This document shows, in pieces, positions 1 to 6,953 of a stretch of 6,953 nucleotides of DNA. The stretch comes from UBA4661 sp002405405 (lineage in GTDB: Bacteria; Bacteroidota; Ignavibacteria; Kapaibacteriales; UBA4661). Position numbers and translations under genes: made by a program. Below the pieces are notes generated by a model that worked only from the letters and a program-made list of their open reading frames with translations, was not told the origin of the DNA and made no database searches. Numbering within the stretch: the stretch's first letter is position 1; each line of letters starts with the position of its first letter. The DNA lies in the NCBI GenBank assembly GCA_036847245.1, contig DAIUAL010000187.1:1-6953 (forward strand), in the 5' to 3' direction.

Positions 1-55
1 CGGCAGTAGCCGAGTAGTCCAAGAATCCCCCGCCTTCAGGCGTGGGGAGTGTCAA
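1..55 (+). mobile_element. IS200/IS605-family insertion sequence, right end (partial)
   Basis: The window opens with the last bases of an IS200/IS605-type element. Seen directly: an imperfect palindrome at 27-47 with a 4-bp outer stem, an unpaired T at 43, a 4-bp inner stem and a TTCA loop, followed a few bases later by TCAA at 52-55. This hairpin-plus-TCAA arrangement is the usual right end of elements moved by a Y1 HUH transposase, which cuts single-stranded DNA just 3' of the tetranucleotide. The stop codons at 7-9 (TAG, frame of CGG CAG) and 15-17 (TAG, frame of GCC GAG) are both possible ends of a rightward tnpB, but too little is visible to choose. Kinase-like coding sequence begins directly after TCAA, which places the junction at about 55/56. 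These elements make no target duplication or inverted repeats. Family assignment rests on the end structure alone, since no transposase is in view. Confidence 0.8.
27..47 (+). repeat. Subterminal hairpin of the IS right end
   Basis: Bases 27-30 (CCCC) pair with 44-47 (GGGG), and 31-34 (CGCC) pair with 39-42 (GGCG), leaving T43 bulged and TTCA (35-38) as the loop. A single bulged base in the stem is typical of the structures that TnpA of the IS608 type recognises on the single-stranded top strand. The same hairpin, read as RNA, would lie near the 3' end of the TnpB guide RNA scaffold. It is not a terminator, as no T-run follows it. Confidence 0.8.
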
Positions 56-60
56 AAGTG
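46..60 (+). promoter_or_regulatory. Possible IS-supplied ribosome binding site and GTG start
   Basis: GGAG at 46-49, in the 3' arm of the IS hairpin and just after it, lies 8 bases upstream of GTG 58-60. That GTG is in frame with the kinase remnant and immediately follows the IS/target junction. Together they would form an acceptable initiation signal, possibly coupled to the end of tnpB. Bacteroidota-type ribosomes rely little on Shine-Dalgarno pairing, and the hairpin could mask the site, so this is only a possibility. Confidence 0.25.
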
Positions 61-1716
61 TTTAATGCTAACACCGGTACACCGCTTGGCGTGTATCGAC
101 TTGACCCCGACAATCCACAGAGTATGCCAACCGATGTCATTCGATCATTGTATGAAGACAGCAAAGGTCGATTGTGGGTCGGCACGATGATTGGGTTAGT
201 GCAATTCGATAAAATAACCGGTAATTGTCGTCTTATCACCGAAAAAAATGGTTTGCCAAATAATGTTATTTATAAGGTTTTAGAGGATCAATCAGGGAAT
301 TTATGGATTAGCACCAATAAAGGTATTTGTCGGCTGAATCTTGCAACAATGGAGGTGCGTGTCTATGATCGCTCGGCTGGTATGCAAGACAATGAATTTA
401 ATGCTACTGTAGGATGGAAACTTCGTGATGGGCGAATGATGTTTGGTGGAATTAGTGGTTTTAGTGTCTTTCATCCGGATAGCTTGCGTCCGAATCCGAT
501 CCCTCCACCCGTTGTATTAACAGATTTTCGTGTGTTTAATCAGTCAGTACGATTAGATACAGCTATTACAAAAAAGAATATCATCACACTTCCCCACAAT
601 CAAAATTTTTTCACGATACGATATTCTGCGCTGAACTATACAGCTACAGGATTAAATAGGTTTCGTTATACCATGATTGGATTTGACGATCGGTGGATCG
701 AAGCCGGAAAAGATTTAGAGGCAACCTACACGAATCTTGATCCGGGCACATATACCTTTCATGTTATTGCCAGCAATAATGACGGTGTATGGAATACTGT
801 AGGAAGGCAACTCACGATTGTTATTGTTCCACCTTGGTGGAAAACATGGTGGTTTCGATTGGCAATCATTGTGGTGGGAATAGGATGTGTGATTCTTGGT
901 GTACGTCTTCGGGTACGCCGATTACAAAATGTCAATGCTATGCTGAGCAACCAAGTGCAGGCGCGAACCCGAGCATTGGTTGAAAAAAATGAACAATTAG
1001 AGTTGCTCAATACCGAGCTATCCAAAGCGGATCAATTCAAAACCAAAATGCTGGCTATGGCATCGCATGATCTCAAAAGTCCGCTTACGAACATTTTGGG
1101 TTTTGCAAAATTTCTCAAAGAAGATAATCTCAGCGAAGATGAGCGGTATGAGTTTGTTGAGTATGTGGAAGAATCCGCACGCAAAATGCATGGATTGATC
1201 ATCGATTTACTCGATGTTGCCGCTCGTGAGCGTGGTGTGATTACACTCAATTTGTCGGTAATTGCGATAAACGATATTGTGGAGGAATTAATTAAACAAT
1301 ACACTACCCGCGCCGAAAGCAAGCGGCAAATCCTTCGTTATGTATCCTATGCACAAGCCATGGTGATGGCTGATAAAGACCGTCTTACACAGGTTTTTGA
1401 AAATTTGATCAGCAATGCTCTCAAATATTCGGATACTGAAACTGTTGTTGACGTTGTCATTACCGAAGAACAAGACATCGTACGCTGTACTGTGCGCGAT
1501 CAAGGTCAGGGGTTATCAGAGGATGATATGAAACTGCTTTTCCGAGAATTTCAAAAACTTTCATCGAAACCTACCGGTGGCGAACACTCAAGCGATATCG
1601 GGCTGTCGATTGTTAAACAAATTGTCGAATTGCACAAAGGAAGCATTCGCGCCGAAAGTGCCGGCAAGGGTATGGGATCTGTATTTGTGGTAGAATTTCC
1701 AAAATATAAGGCGTGA
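49..1716 (+). pseudogene. Two-component sensor histidine kinase (Reg_prop/Y_Y_Y type), 5' part cut off by IS insertion
   Basis: This is the C-terminal part of a membrane sensor kinase that senses a periplasmic signal and autophosphorylates on histidine. Residue numbers count from GTG 49. The last two-component-regulator propeller blades lie at about 1-145, with repeats such as EDSKGRLWVGT and EDQSGNLWIST. A Y_Y_Y domain spans about 185-262, one membrane helix about 268-287, and a short coiled linker about 290-330. HisKA carries the phosphoacceptor H340 in SHDLKSPLTN. The HATPase_c domain has an N box around N452 and N456 and a G1 box, DQGQG, around 484. Its G2 box reads SSDIGLSIVK, with Asp where Gly is usual. 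No receiver or DNA-binding domain follows, and no response regulator is nearby. Relatives carry many more blades and an N-terminal signal peptide, so several hundred residues probably lie beyond the IS. The first codons (49-55) belong to the IS, so GTG 49 is not the native start. Whether the remnant is expressed is unknown. Confidence 0.85.
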
Positions 1717-1766
1717 GCAACAACAGCGTACGACCTTTCTTTTCTTCACTTTTTTCTGTGTTGGGT

Positions 1767-3806
1767 ATGGTAACACACTCGTTCAAACCACTTCGCTCGC
1801 TCTGTATGGCTGCACTCTTCAGTGTCGGTGCATACATGGGAGTACAGGCGCAAAAGCTCGATATGAGCACCTTCGACAAATCAGTTCGCCCGCAAGATGA
1901 TTTTTTCCTCTATGTCAATGGCGAATGGATGAAACGTACACAGATTCCCGGCAACGAACAGCGATATGGGGTGTTTAATGAAATTGGCGATCGCAACCGC
2001 GACATGATGAAAGCCATTGTGGATGATCTGCTAAAAAAGAAAACCTTTGCTGCAGGTTCGCCCGAGCAATTGGTTGCCGATTATTATGGTGCAGGCATGG
2101 ATTCTGTGCGTATTGAGCAACTTGGTAAAAAGCCGATTGAACCGATTTTTGAAAATATCAACAAAATTTCCTCCAAAGACGATTTGCTCCGCACAATTGC
2201 CGATTTGCAACTTATGGGGATTGGAACGATCCTCTGCGTATCAGTTTGACCTGAAGCCAAAGATAGTCGTGTGAATACTGTGCAAATTGGTGGTGGAGGC
2301 ACAAGCTTGCCCAATCGCTCCTACTACATGGAGAAAACACCGCGCATGCAGAAAATTCGCGAAGAATTTATGAAACATCTGACCACGATGTTTGTGCTTG
2401 CCGGCGAAAGCGAAGGAACTGCCAAGCAAAATGCCGATATTATTTTCGCGCTCGAAAAACGTATGGCGGAAGCACAGCGTACCAATGTCGAGAATCGCAA
2501 TCCGCAAAAACGCTACAACAAACTCACGATTGCTGACTTGAAACAAATGACATTCAATATCAATTGGGATAAATATCTTGGTGCGTTGAATTTCGAGAAA
2601 GTTGAGACCGTGATAGTCGGTCAGCCTGAATATGTTGCAATGCTTGACCGCATGATTGGTGATTTTTCAATGGATGAATGGAAAGTTTTTCTCCGCTGGA
2701 AAGTACTTTCGTCAACTGCCGAATATCTCTCAACCCCGTTTGTGAATGAAGATTTCCGTTTTTCACGGACAGTATTGAATGGCGTGAAAGAAATGCAACC
2801 CCGCTGGCGGAGAATTTTGGCACTCGTGGATCGTTCGGTTGGTGATGCAATGGGGCAAATGTTCGTCGCACGTGCATTTACGCCCGAAACCAAACAGCGC
2901 ATGAGCGAAATGATCGAAAATATTCGCGAAGCATTTGTCGAGCGCATCAATACACGGACATGGATGAGCGCGGAAACCAAGCAACAAGCAATCAAAAAAC
3001 TGAATGCTATTGTCTATAAAATCGGTTACCCTGATAAATGGAAAGACTACAAAGGATTAGAAATCAAAGCCGATGATTTTGTTGGGAATGTTCTCCGCTC
3101 GCGTCAATTTGCTCGCAAAGAAATGATGGATCAATATGGCAAGCCGGTTGATCGCACACGCTGGGGCATGACACCACCGACTGTGAATGCGTACTACTCG
3201 CCGCAATTCAATGAGATTGCTTTTCCTGCGGGAATTCTCCAACCGCCATTTTTTGATGTAAAATTCGATGATGCCATGAATTATGGAGCGATTGGCGGCG
3301 TGATTGGGCATGAATTGTCGCATGGTTTTGATGATTCGGGAAGTCAATTCGATGCTGATGGTAATCTCAAAAATTGGTGGACAGAAAGCGACCGCAAACA
3401 GTTCGAGAAGCGTGCTGATGCGTTGGTCGAACAGTTCAATGGTTTCAAAGTGTTGGATTCGATTGGTGTGAATGGTCGCCTGACACTCGGCGAAAACATT
3501 GGCGATTTGGGTGGTTTGACCATTGCGTATGCCGCGATTGAAAAGGCATGGGCGAAAAAAGGTAAACCCAAGAATCAAGACGGTTTTACACCGGAGCAGA
3601 GATTCTTTATCGGTTGGGGCATTGGCTGGCGTGCGAAATATCGTGATGAGGCACTGCTCAACCAAATCAAAACGGATCCGCACTCACCTCCATACTTCCG
3701 TGTGAATGGTCCGCTGTCGAATATGCCTGCTTTCTACAAGGCATTCAGTGTCAAACAGGGCGACAAAATGTTCCGCACCGATGACAACCGCGTGGAAATT
3801 TGGTAA
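1767..3806 (+). pseudogene. M13-family zinc metallopeptidase (neprilysin/PepO-like), interrupted by an in-frame TGA
   Basis: This is a secreted M13 endopeptidase, a family that cleaves oligopeptides. Counting from ATG 1767, residues 1-28 form a signal peptide (basic KPLR, a hydrophobic stretch, then VQA before Q29). PQDDFFLYVNGEW, near residue 46, is the classic M13 N-terminal signature. The catalytic domain has NAYY near 474, the zinc site HELSH at 515-519, and ENIGD at 576-580, giving zinc ligands H515, H519 and E576. The C-terminus ends VEIW, as is normal in bacterial members. The length of about 680 codons fits the family. One TGA at 2247-2249 (codon 161) splits the gene. Conserved sequence continues in the same frame on both sides (TIADLQLMGIG before, PEAKDSRVNTVQIGGGG after), so no net frameshift is needed. 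GTG 1713, overlapping the kinase stop, is a possible longer start but adds a tail before the signal peptide. Downstream GTG 2271 alone would give a protein without the N-terminal lobe and signal. The break may be real or a sequencing error. Confidence 0.9.
2247..2249 (+). other. In-frame TGA stop inside the M13 peptidase gene
   Basis: Frame 3 runs open from 1713 to this TGA and again from just after it to 3806, with recognisable M13 sequence on both sides. In an approximate alignment from memory to neprilysin (FVGTDDKNS), the stop falls at the glycine before the conserved D-x-K-N/D-S segment. A single GGA to TGA change would explain it. A pair of compensating indels between about 2222 and 2255 is an alternative, because the +2 frame there also reads plausibly (NDPLRISLT). 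Confidence 0.8.
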
Positions 3807-3838
3807 GCAATACGAAAAAGAAGCAAGCAGAATCATAT

Positions 3839-3877
3839 TCCCCTCTTTGCCATGAGCAAAGAGGGGATTTTGTTTTT
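3839..3877 (+). terminator. Rho-independent terminator after the peptidase gene
   Basis: A perfect 11-bp stem pairs CCCCTCTTTGC (3840-3850) with GCAAAGAGGGG (3856-3866) around a CATGA loop, extendable by T3839-A3867. The T-rich tract TTTTGTTTTT follows directly on the + strand. It lies 32 bases after the peptidase stop and ends the rightward transcript before the acetyltransferase. The reverse strand lacks a comparable T-run, so I read it as one-directional. Confidence 0.92.
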
Positions 3878-3927
3878 GTATTTTATAGTGAAATAAGATC
3901 ATATGTGTAACAAACTATTGCCTCATC

Positions 3928-4485
3928 ATGCAGACCAATAACCTTAGCGTTCGCGCAATGCGAGATGACGATATTCCCTTGATTGTGGACTATTTCCTGA
4001 CAGCCGAACCCGATTTTCTACAGATCATGGGGGTCGATCAAGCAAAACTCCCACCCCGTGCGGAGTGGCTCGATATGCTGTATCGCAACCATGAGCAGAG
4101 CATCGAGAAAAAATCATTCTACTACATTCTTTGGCAAATGAATGATGATCCCATCGGACACAGCAATATCAATAAAATTGTATGGGGGCAGGAAGCCTAT
4201 ATGCACTTGCATCTTTGGCGCAGAGATATTCGGCAACATGGCATGGGCGAACAATTTGTTCGCATGACACTGCCGTACTACTTCGACACGTTCAAATTAG
4301 AAGTACTATACTGTGAACCATCTGCGCTCAACCCCGCACCCAATCGAACTTTAGAGAAAATAGGATTTGAGTTTGTAAAGTCATACGAAACTATTCCGGG
4401 ATGGATCAATTCTCTCCAAACGGTCAACCGTTGGTGTCTGACCAAAGAGCGGTTTATGGCATTACATGAACATTCGAGCGATTGA
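3928..4485 (+). CDS. GNAT-family N-acetyltransferase (RimJ/RimL-like)
   Basis: This is a 185-residue cytoplasmic acetyl-CoA-dependent N-acetyltransferase. The N-terminus LSVRAMRDDDIPLIVDYF has the usual first strand and helix of the fold, which supports the ATG at 3928. Acetyl-CoA motif A is visible as RRDIRQHGMGEQF at 98-110, with the pyrophosphate-binding R-x-x-G-M-G pattern shifted to R-Q-H-G-M-G. Motif B, NPAPNRTLEKIGFEFV at 135-150, matches the N-x-A-S-N-x-x-x-E-K-x-G-F pattern of RimJ/RimL-type enzymes. The substrate (a protein N-terminus, an antibiotic or a small amine) cannot be told from sequence. No Shine-Dalgarno sequence precedes it. It stands alone after a terminator and converges on the glycosidase gene, so it probably has its own promoter between 3878 and 3927, though I see no convincing consensus there. 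Confidence 0.88.
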   Translation: MQTNNLSVRAMRDDDIPLIVDYFLTAEPDFLQIMGVDQAKLPPRAEWLDMLYRNHEQSIEKKSFYYILWQMNDDPIGHSNINKIVWGQEAYMHLHLWRRDIRQHGMGEQFVRMTLPYYFDTFKLEVLYCEPSALNPAPNRTLEKIGFEFVKSYETIPGWINSLQTVNRWCLTKERFMALHEHSSD

Positions 4486-4506
4486 TAGGTAAAGCACTGT
4501 GTTTGC

Positions 4507-6393
4507 TTACTCTGCACTGTTAGACATGCTGAGGGGAAATGTTACTTGTCGCAGAATGGTCTTGCATAGTGGCAAAAGTTCGACCATTTCTATCTCATGT
4601 GTTTTGTCGTGTATGAGCGGGGCAGAGAGTGTATCGTCGGTAACGATAGCAGTTGTGTGAGGCGCAGAACGATATGATCTCATATCTGCCGATGTATAGT
4701 AGTAATCTTGCAGATTTCCCCAATATGTTTTGCCGGGAATTTCCTCAGCCACCAGAGGACGAGCAAAAATGAGAGCACCATAAGAAAAATAGACTTCATC
4801 ATGCGAGAGATGTGTACGGGGTGAAGTCTGAAAGGTAATATCAAGATAGTCATCCTGATGAAATGTGCGCTGAAACACAAGATAGTCCCGATCGATAGTA
4901 TAAGGTTCGGACACATGAAGATGATCTGCCCATGACGGTTTCCGTATCTTGATCGTACAAGCAATCGGTGCAGAAGTCGTGATAACAAACTGACACCGAT
5001 GATCAAAAGGGTACCGAGTGTTGTTCTCAATCATCATGTCAACCCCATTCACTGTCGTGTGCAGAATATTCGGGGCAAGCAATGTAGCAACCAAGGTCGT
5101 GTCGTCTTCCCTCATCCAAGAATGTTGTAAGAAATAGGGAGAAATACGTCCGGCATTGGGGGCGCAGCAGACAGCAACATCTTGATGTGCAGGAGAGTAT
5201 TTGTACCGCGTTTGGTGGCGGTGAGTATCGTGACGACCATTCTGTGTGCCCATCATTTCCCATGAATTATCCGTTTTCAGATAAGCGATACAAGGATGGT
5301 GCGGATGCCGTGCCCCTTGGGCGGCATTGTAAAATGTTTTTTCGATACGGTCACCAATGTCTGCCGAACCTTGTTTTTGCAGAAGAAGACCATAACTGTC
5401 GATCAATTCCTGTAATGAACAAAACTCATATCCCGTATCGGTCGGGTGTGCCTTGCGTCCTGCGATCCATTCATCGCCGATAGCTCCTCCCGTTATGGTA
5501 ATCACCTCTGCAATTCTTTGCAGGTAGAGAGAAAGAACTTGGTGAAAGAGAGCGTCTTTTTTCGTGTAAGCGGCAACAATAATCGGACGGATATGCTCAA
5601 ATGTATGTACTCCATGCGATTGCAACATATAGTGTGGATTCAGGATATTGCCAAGCTGTGCATCATGTTCAGATTGAAATGTTCGGCAAAAATCTTCGTA
5701 GAGGAAAAGAGCATACTCTCGATAGATATCGCGTTGAGTATGAAAGTACATCCGTTCTAACACATCCGTAAACACCAAACCATGCGATACACCGCCATTA
5801 AATTGCATTCCCGATTGAAAAGGGCTGGATTGTCGCAAGGGATAATGGCGCATGACATTATTCACGGCTTGTACAAGACTCGACCACACTTTGTCAGATT
5901 GTGTACACTCATAATATGCGAGGAGTCCTCGATAGAGTGTTGCTTTCGACCAAAGTTCGCCATTTTCCGACGAGAAAGAATACCGTAATTCTTCATCATA
6001 AATCCCGATATAGCCATCTTCATCTTGTGTTGCTAATATGCGGTCGATATACTCTTCTACGTTCTTGATTGCTTCCGGATCATTCAGGAGAAAAGCATGA
6101 CGGATATACCCATCCCACCAATTCGATTGTGTTTCGCTATTCCACCACTGGTATTGCTCTTCCCCTTCAGCATCGCCATCTTTGGTATTGCCCAAATCTT
6201 TGGATGCCGAATTTCTGCTTAAACGGTGCGAGCCATAAATAGGATCATGGATTAAACTCGGAACAGCCTTATCAAGATGCCCAACAAAACCTTCTGCAAG
6301 ATCGCTCTGCATCTGCTCACGGAGCCATCCGGCAGGTAACACCGAACCGAAGGGCAATGAGCGAAAGACTTCATGGAAATGTTCTTGTGTCAT
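4507..6393 (-). CDS. Glycoside hydrolase family 127-like (DUF1680) protein, putative beta-L-arabinofuranosidase
   Basis: This 628-residue protein belongs to the DUF1680/GH127 group, with an (alpha/alpha)6 barrel followed by beta-sandwich domains (roughly 435-628). The founding enzyme, HypBA1, removes beta-L-arabinofuranose using a zinc-bound cysteine nucleophile. It uses Glu322 as acid/base, and Glu338, Cys340, Cys417 and Cys418 at the metal site. The equivalents here appear to be E308 (GDEW), E323 and C325 (YEFCS), and C409-C410 (VCCAPN), so the active site looks complete. The N-terminal LPAGWLREQMQSDLAEGF is also typical of the family. There is no signal peptide, so it is probably cytoplasmic and acts on imported oligosaccharides. 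Related families (GH146, GH142 and others) share the fold, so the exact sugar is uncertain. Its ATG follows the GH92 stop by 16 bases without a Shine-Dalgarno site, which suggests one transcript. Confidence 0.88.
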   Translation of the reverse strand: MTQEHFHEVFRSLPFGSVLPAGWLREQMQSDLAEGFVGHLDKAVPSLIHDPIYGSHRLSRNSASKDLGNTKDGDAEGEEQYQWWNSETQSNWWDGYIRHAFLLNDPEAIKNVEEYIDRILATQDEDGYIGIYDEELRYSFSSENGELWSKATLYRGLLAYYECTQSDKVWSSLVQAVNNVMRHYPLRQSSPFQSGMQFNGGVSHGLVFTDVLERMYFHTQRDIYREYALFLYEDFCRTFQSEHDAQLGNILNPHYMLQSHGVHTFEHIRPIIVAAYTKKDALFHQVLSLYLQRIAEVITITGGAIGDEWIAGRKAHPTDTGYEFCSLQELIDSYGLLLQKQGSADIGDRIEKTFYNAAQGARHPHHPCIAYLKTDNSWEMMGTQNGRHDTHRHQTRYKYSPAHQDVAVCCAPNAGRISPYFLQHSWMREDDTTLVATLLAPNILHTTVNGVDMMIENNTRYPFDHRCQFVITTSAPIACTIKIRKPSWADHLHVSEPYTIDRDYLVFQRTFHQDDYLDITFQTSPRTHLSHDEVYFSYGALIFARPLVAEEIPGKTYWGNLQDYYYTSADMRSYRSAPHTTAIVTDDTLSAPLIHDKTHEIEMVELLPLCKTILRQVTFPLSMSNSAE

Positions 6394-6409
6394 GTGATGC
6401 GCAACGACA

Positions 6410-6953
6410 TTACTGAATAGTCATGTGAAATGTTAAGTTTCCGCCCCTCATAATTTCTAGATAGGTGATAAAGGGATTCACCATTTTTTTGCCATTGAAA
6501 AAACGAAGGTCATTATAGATGGCTTTGTCAGAAAAGTTTTGGGCTTGAATGGTAAAGACGCTGTTGTCTGCAAGATGAATTGATGCTTTTTTGACTTGCG
6601 GACTTCCCAAAACAAATTCACCGGTAGCAGGATTTAAAGGATAAAATCCCAAGGTAGAAAGAATATACCAAGCACTCATTTGTCCGCAATCATCATTGCC
6701 TATCATACCATCGGGTGTGTTATTATGGAATTCATTGATAACGCGATGAATATATTGCTGTCCTTTTTTAGGTTCGTCGCTATACGCATATAAATAAATG
6801 ATGTGGTGGCTGGGCTCATTACCATGAGCATATTGACCAATCATTGCTTCCTGACCCAAGAACTTGTTAGGGTTTAATGCCTCAGTGGTAAAAAACGCAT
6901 TGAGTTTTTTTGTATAGGCACTTTTTCCGCCTACAGGCTCTGTTACGCCATCG
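6410..6953 (-). CDS. Glycoside hydrolase family 92 (alpha-mannosidase-like), C-terminal part; 5' end outside window
   Basis: This is the last 180 residues of a GH92 protein. GH92 enzymes are calcium-dependent exo-acting alpha-mannosidases, most often alpha-1,2. The open frame runs to the window edge (reading DGVTEPVGGKSAYTKKL), so the gene continues upstream and the TTG at 6857-6859 is an internal leucine, not a start. Signature motifs are intact: GQYAHGNEPSHH (6803-6838), whose Glu is the expected general acid, and DGMIGNDDCGQMSAWY with the conserved acidic pair, the GNDDCGQ part at 6680-6700. These are followed by LGFYPLNPATGEFVLGSP and a final beta-sandwich strand region ending FHMTIQ. Full-length members have about 700-780 residues, so roughly three quarters is missing. 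Whether it is exported cannot be judged without the N-terminus. It is the upstream member of a pair with the GH127-like gene. Confidence 0.93.
   Translation of the reverse strand, partial: DGVTEPVGGKSAYTKKLNAFFTTEALNPNKFLGQEAMIGQYAHGNEPSHHIIYLYAYSDEPKKGQQYIHRVINEFHNNTPDGMIGNDDCGQMSAWYILSTLGFYPLNPATGEFVLGSPQVKKASIHLADNSVFTIQAQNFSDKAIYNDLRFFNGKKMVNPFITYLEIMRGGNLTFHMTIQ

Larger units (their letters stand above)
1..71 (+). ncRNA. Probable 3' part of a TnpB omega (right-end) guide RNA with its guide
   Basis: In characterised IS200/IS605 elements, TnpB binds an RNA transcribed from the right end of the element. The last bases of the IS form the scaffold and the first roughly 16 bases outside the IS serve as the guide. 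Here the scaffold end would be the hairpin and TCAA up to position 55. The guide would then be about 56-71, starting AAGTGTTTAATG, which is sequence of the sensor kinase. The RNA 5' end lies outside the window. This is inferred from the family, and neither the RNA nor an intact tnpB can be seen. The guide length is approximate. Confidence 0.35.

Noticed and set aside
27..47. CRISPR repeat or rho-independent terminator at the left edge
   Set aside because: The palindrome occurs once and has no T-run. Its bulged stem followed by TCAA fits an IS200/IS605 end much better.
1717..1766. Pyrimidine-rich stretch between kinase stop and peptidase ATG as a regulatory element
   Set aside because: It holds no hairpin, no clear promoter consensus and no repeat. 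It may simply be a spacer, or part of the coding sequence if GTG 1713 is used.
2247..2290. TGA read as selenocysteine
   Set aside because: I see no stable bacterial SECIS-like hairpin just downstream. M13 peptidases are not known selenoproteins, and the position corresponds to a small residue rather than a catalytic cysteine.
3057..3683. A 208-codon open frame on the minus strand inside the peptidase gene
   Set aside because: It lies opposite strongly conserved M13 catalytic sequence, resembles no family I know and has no initiation signal. It is a shadow of the real gene.
3868..3927. Promoter candidate for the acetyltransferase (TATAGT at 3884-3889)
   Set aside because: No matching -35 element is found at the right distance, and the Bacteroidota TAnnTTTG pattern is not met. 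AT-rich sequence after a terminator makes chance matches likely.
4486..4510. Possible hairpin between the convergent genes (GTA-AGCA pairing with TGCTTAC)
   Set aside because: The stem is short and AT-rich with a bulge and no T-run follows on either strand, so it is not convincing as a terminator.

Overview
The window looks like a chromosomal segment of a Bacteroidota/Chlorobi-type bacterium (possibly Ignavibacteria or Kapabacteria-like). This is inferred from gene content: a Reg_prop/Y_Y_Y sensor kinase, a secreted M13 peptidase, and adjacent GH127-like and GH92 glycosidases. Recognisable Shine-Dalgarno sites are also absent in front of the native starts I examined. The taxonomic call is an inference and no rRNA or marker gene is present.

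Layout. Positions 1-55 are the right end of an IS200/IS605-type insertion sequence: a bulged subterminal hairpin followed by TCAA. The element sits directly against, and apparently inside, a two-component sensor kinase gene (to 1716, +), of which only the last propeller blades, the Y_Y_Y domain, the membrane segment and the kinase core remain in view. Right behind it is an M13 (neprilysin/PepO-type) metallopeptidase with a signal peptide (1767-3806, +). Its zinc site is intact, but the reading frame is broken by one in-frame TGA at 2247-2249. A strong rho-independent terminator (3839-3877) closes this rightward block. A stand-alone GNAT acetyltransferase (3928-4485, +) follows. It runs tail-to-tail, with a 21-base gap, into a leftward pair of glycoside hydrolases: a GH127/DUF1680 protein (4507-6393, -) preceded 16 bases upstream by the C-terminal part of a GH92 alpha-mannosidase-like protein (6410 to the window edge, -).

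How they fit together. The two glycosidases are probably co-transcribed and point to use of mannose- and arabinofuranose-type glycans. The kinase and peptidase form a separate unit. Both carry a lesion, the kinase by IS insertion and the peptidase by a nonsense codon, so this unit may be decaying. The alternative is that the stop is an assembly error.

The most interesting point is the IS junction. The element's end would specify the 3' part of a TnpB guide RNA whose guide is read from the kinase gene. It also supplies a GGAG followed by GTG that could restart translation of the kinase remnant. I found no CRISPR array, tRNA, rRNA or new defence system here.
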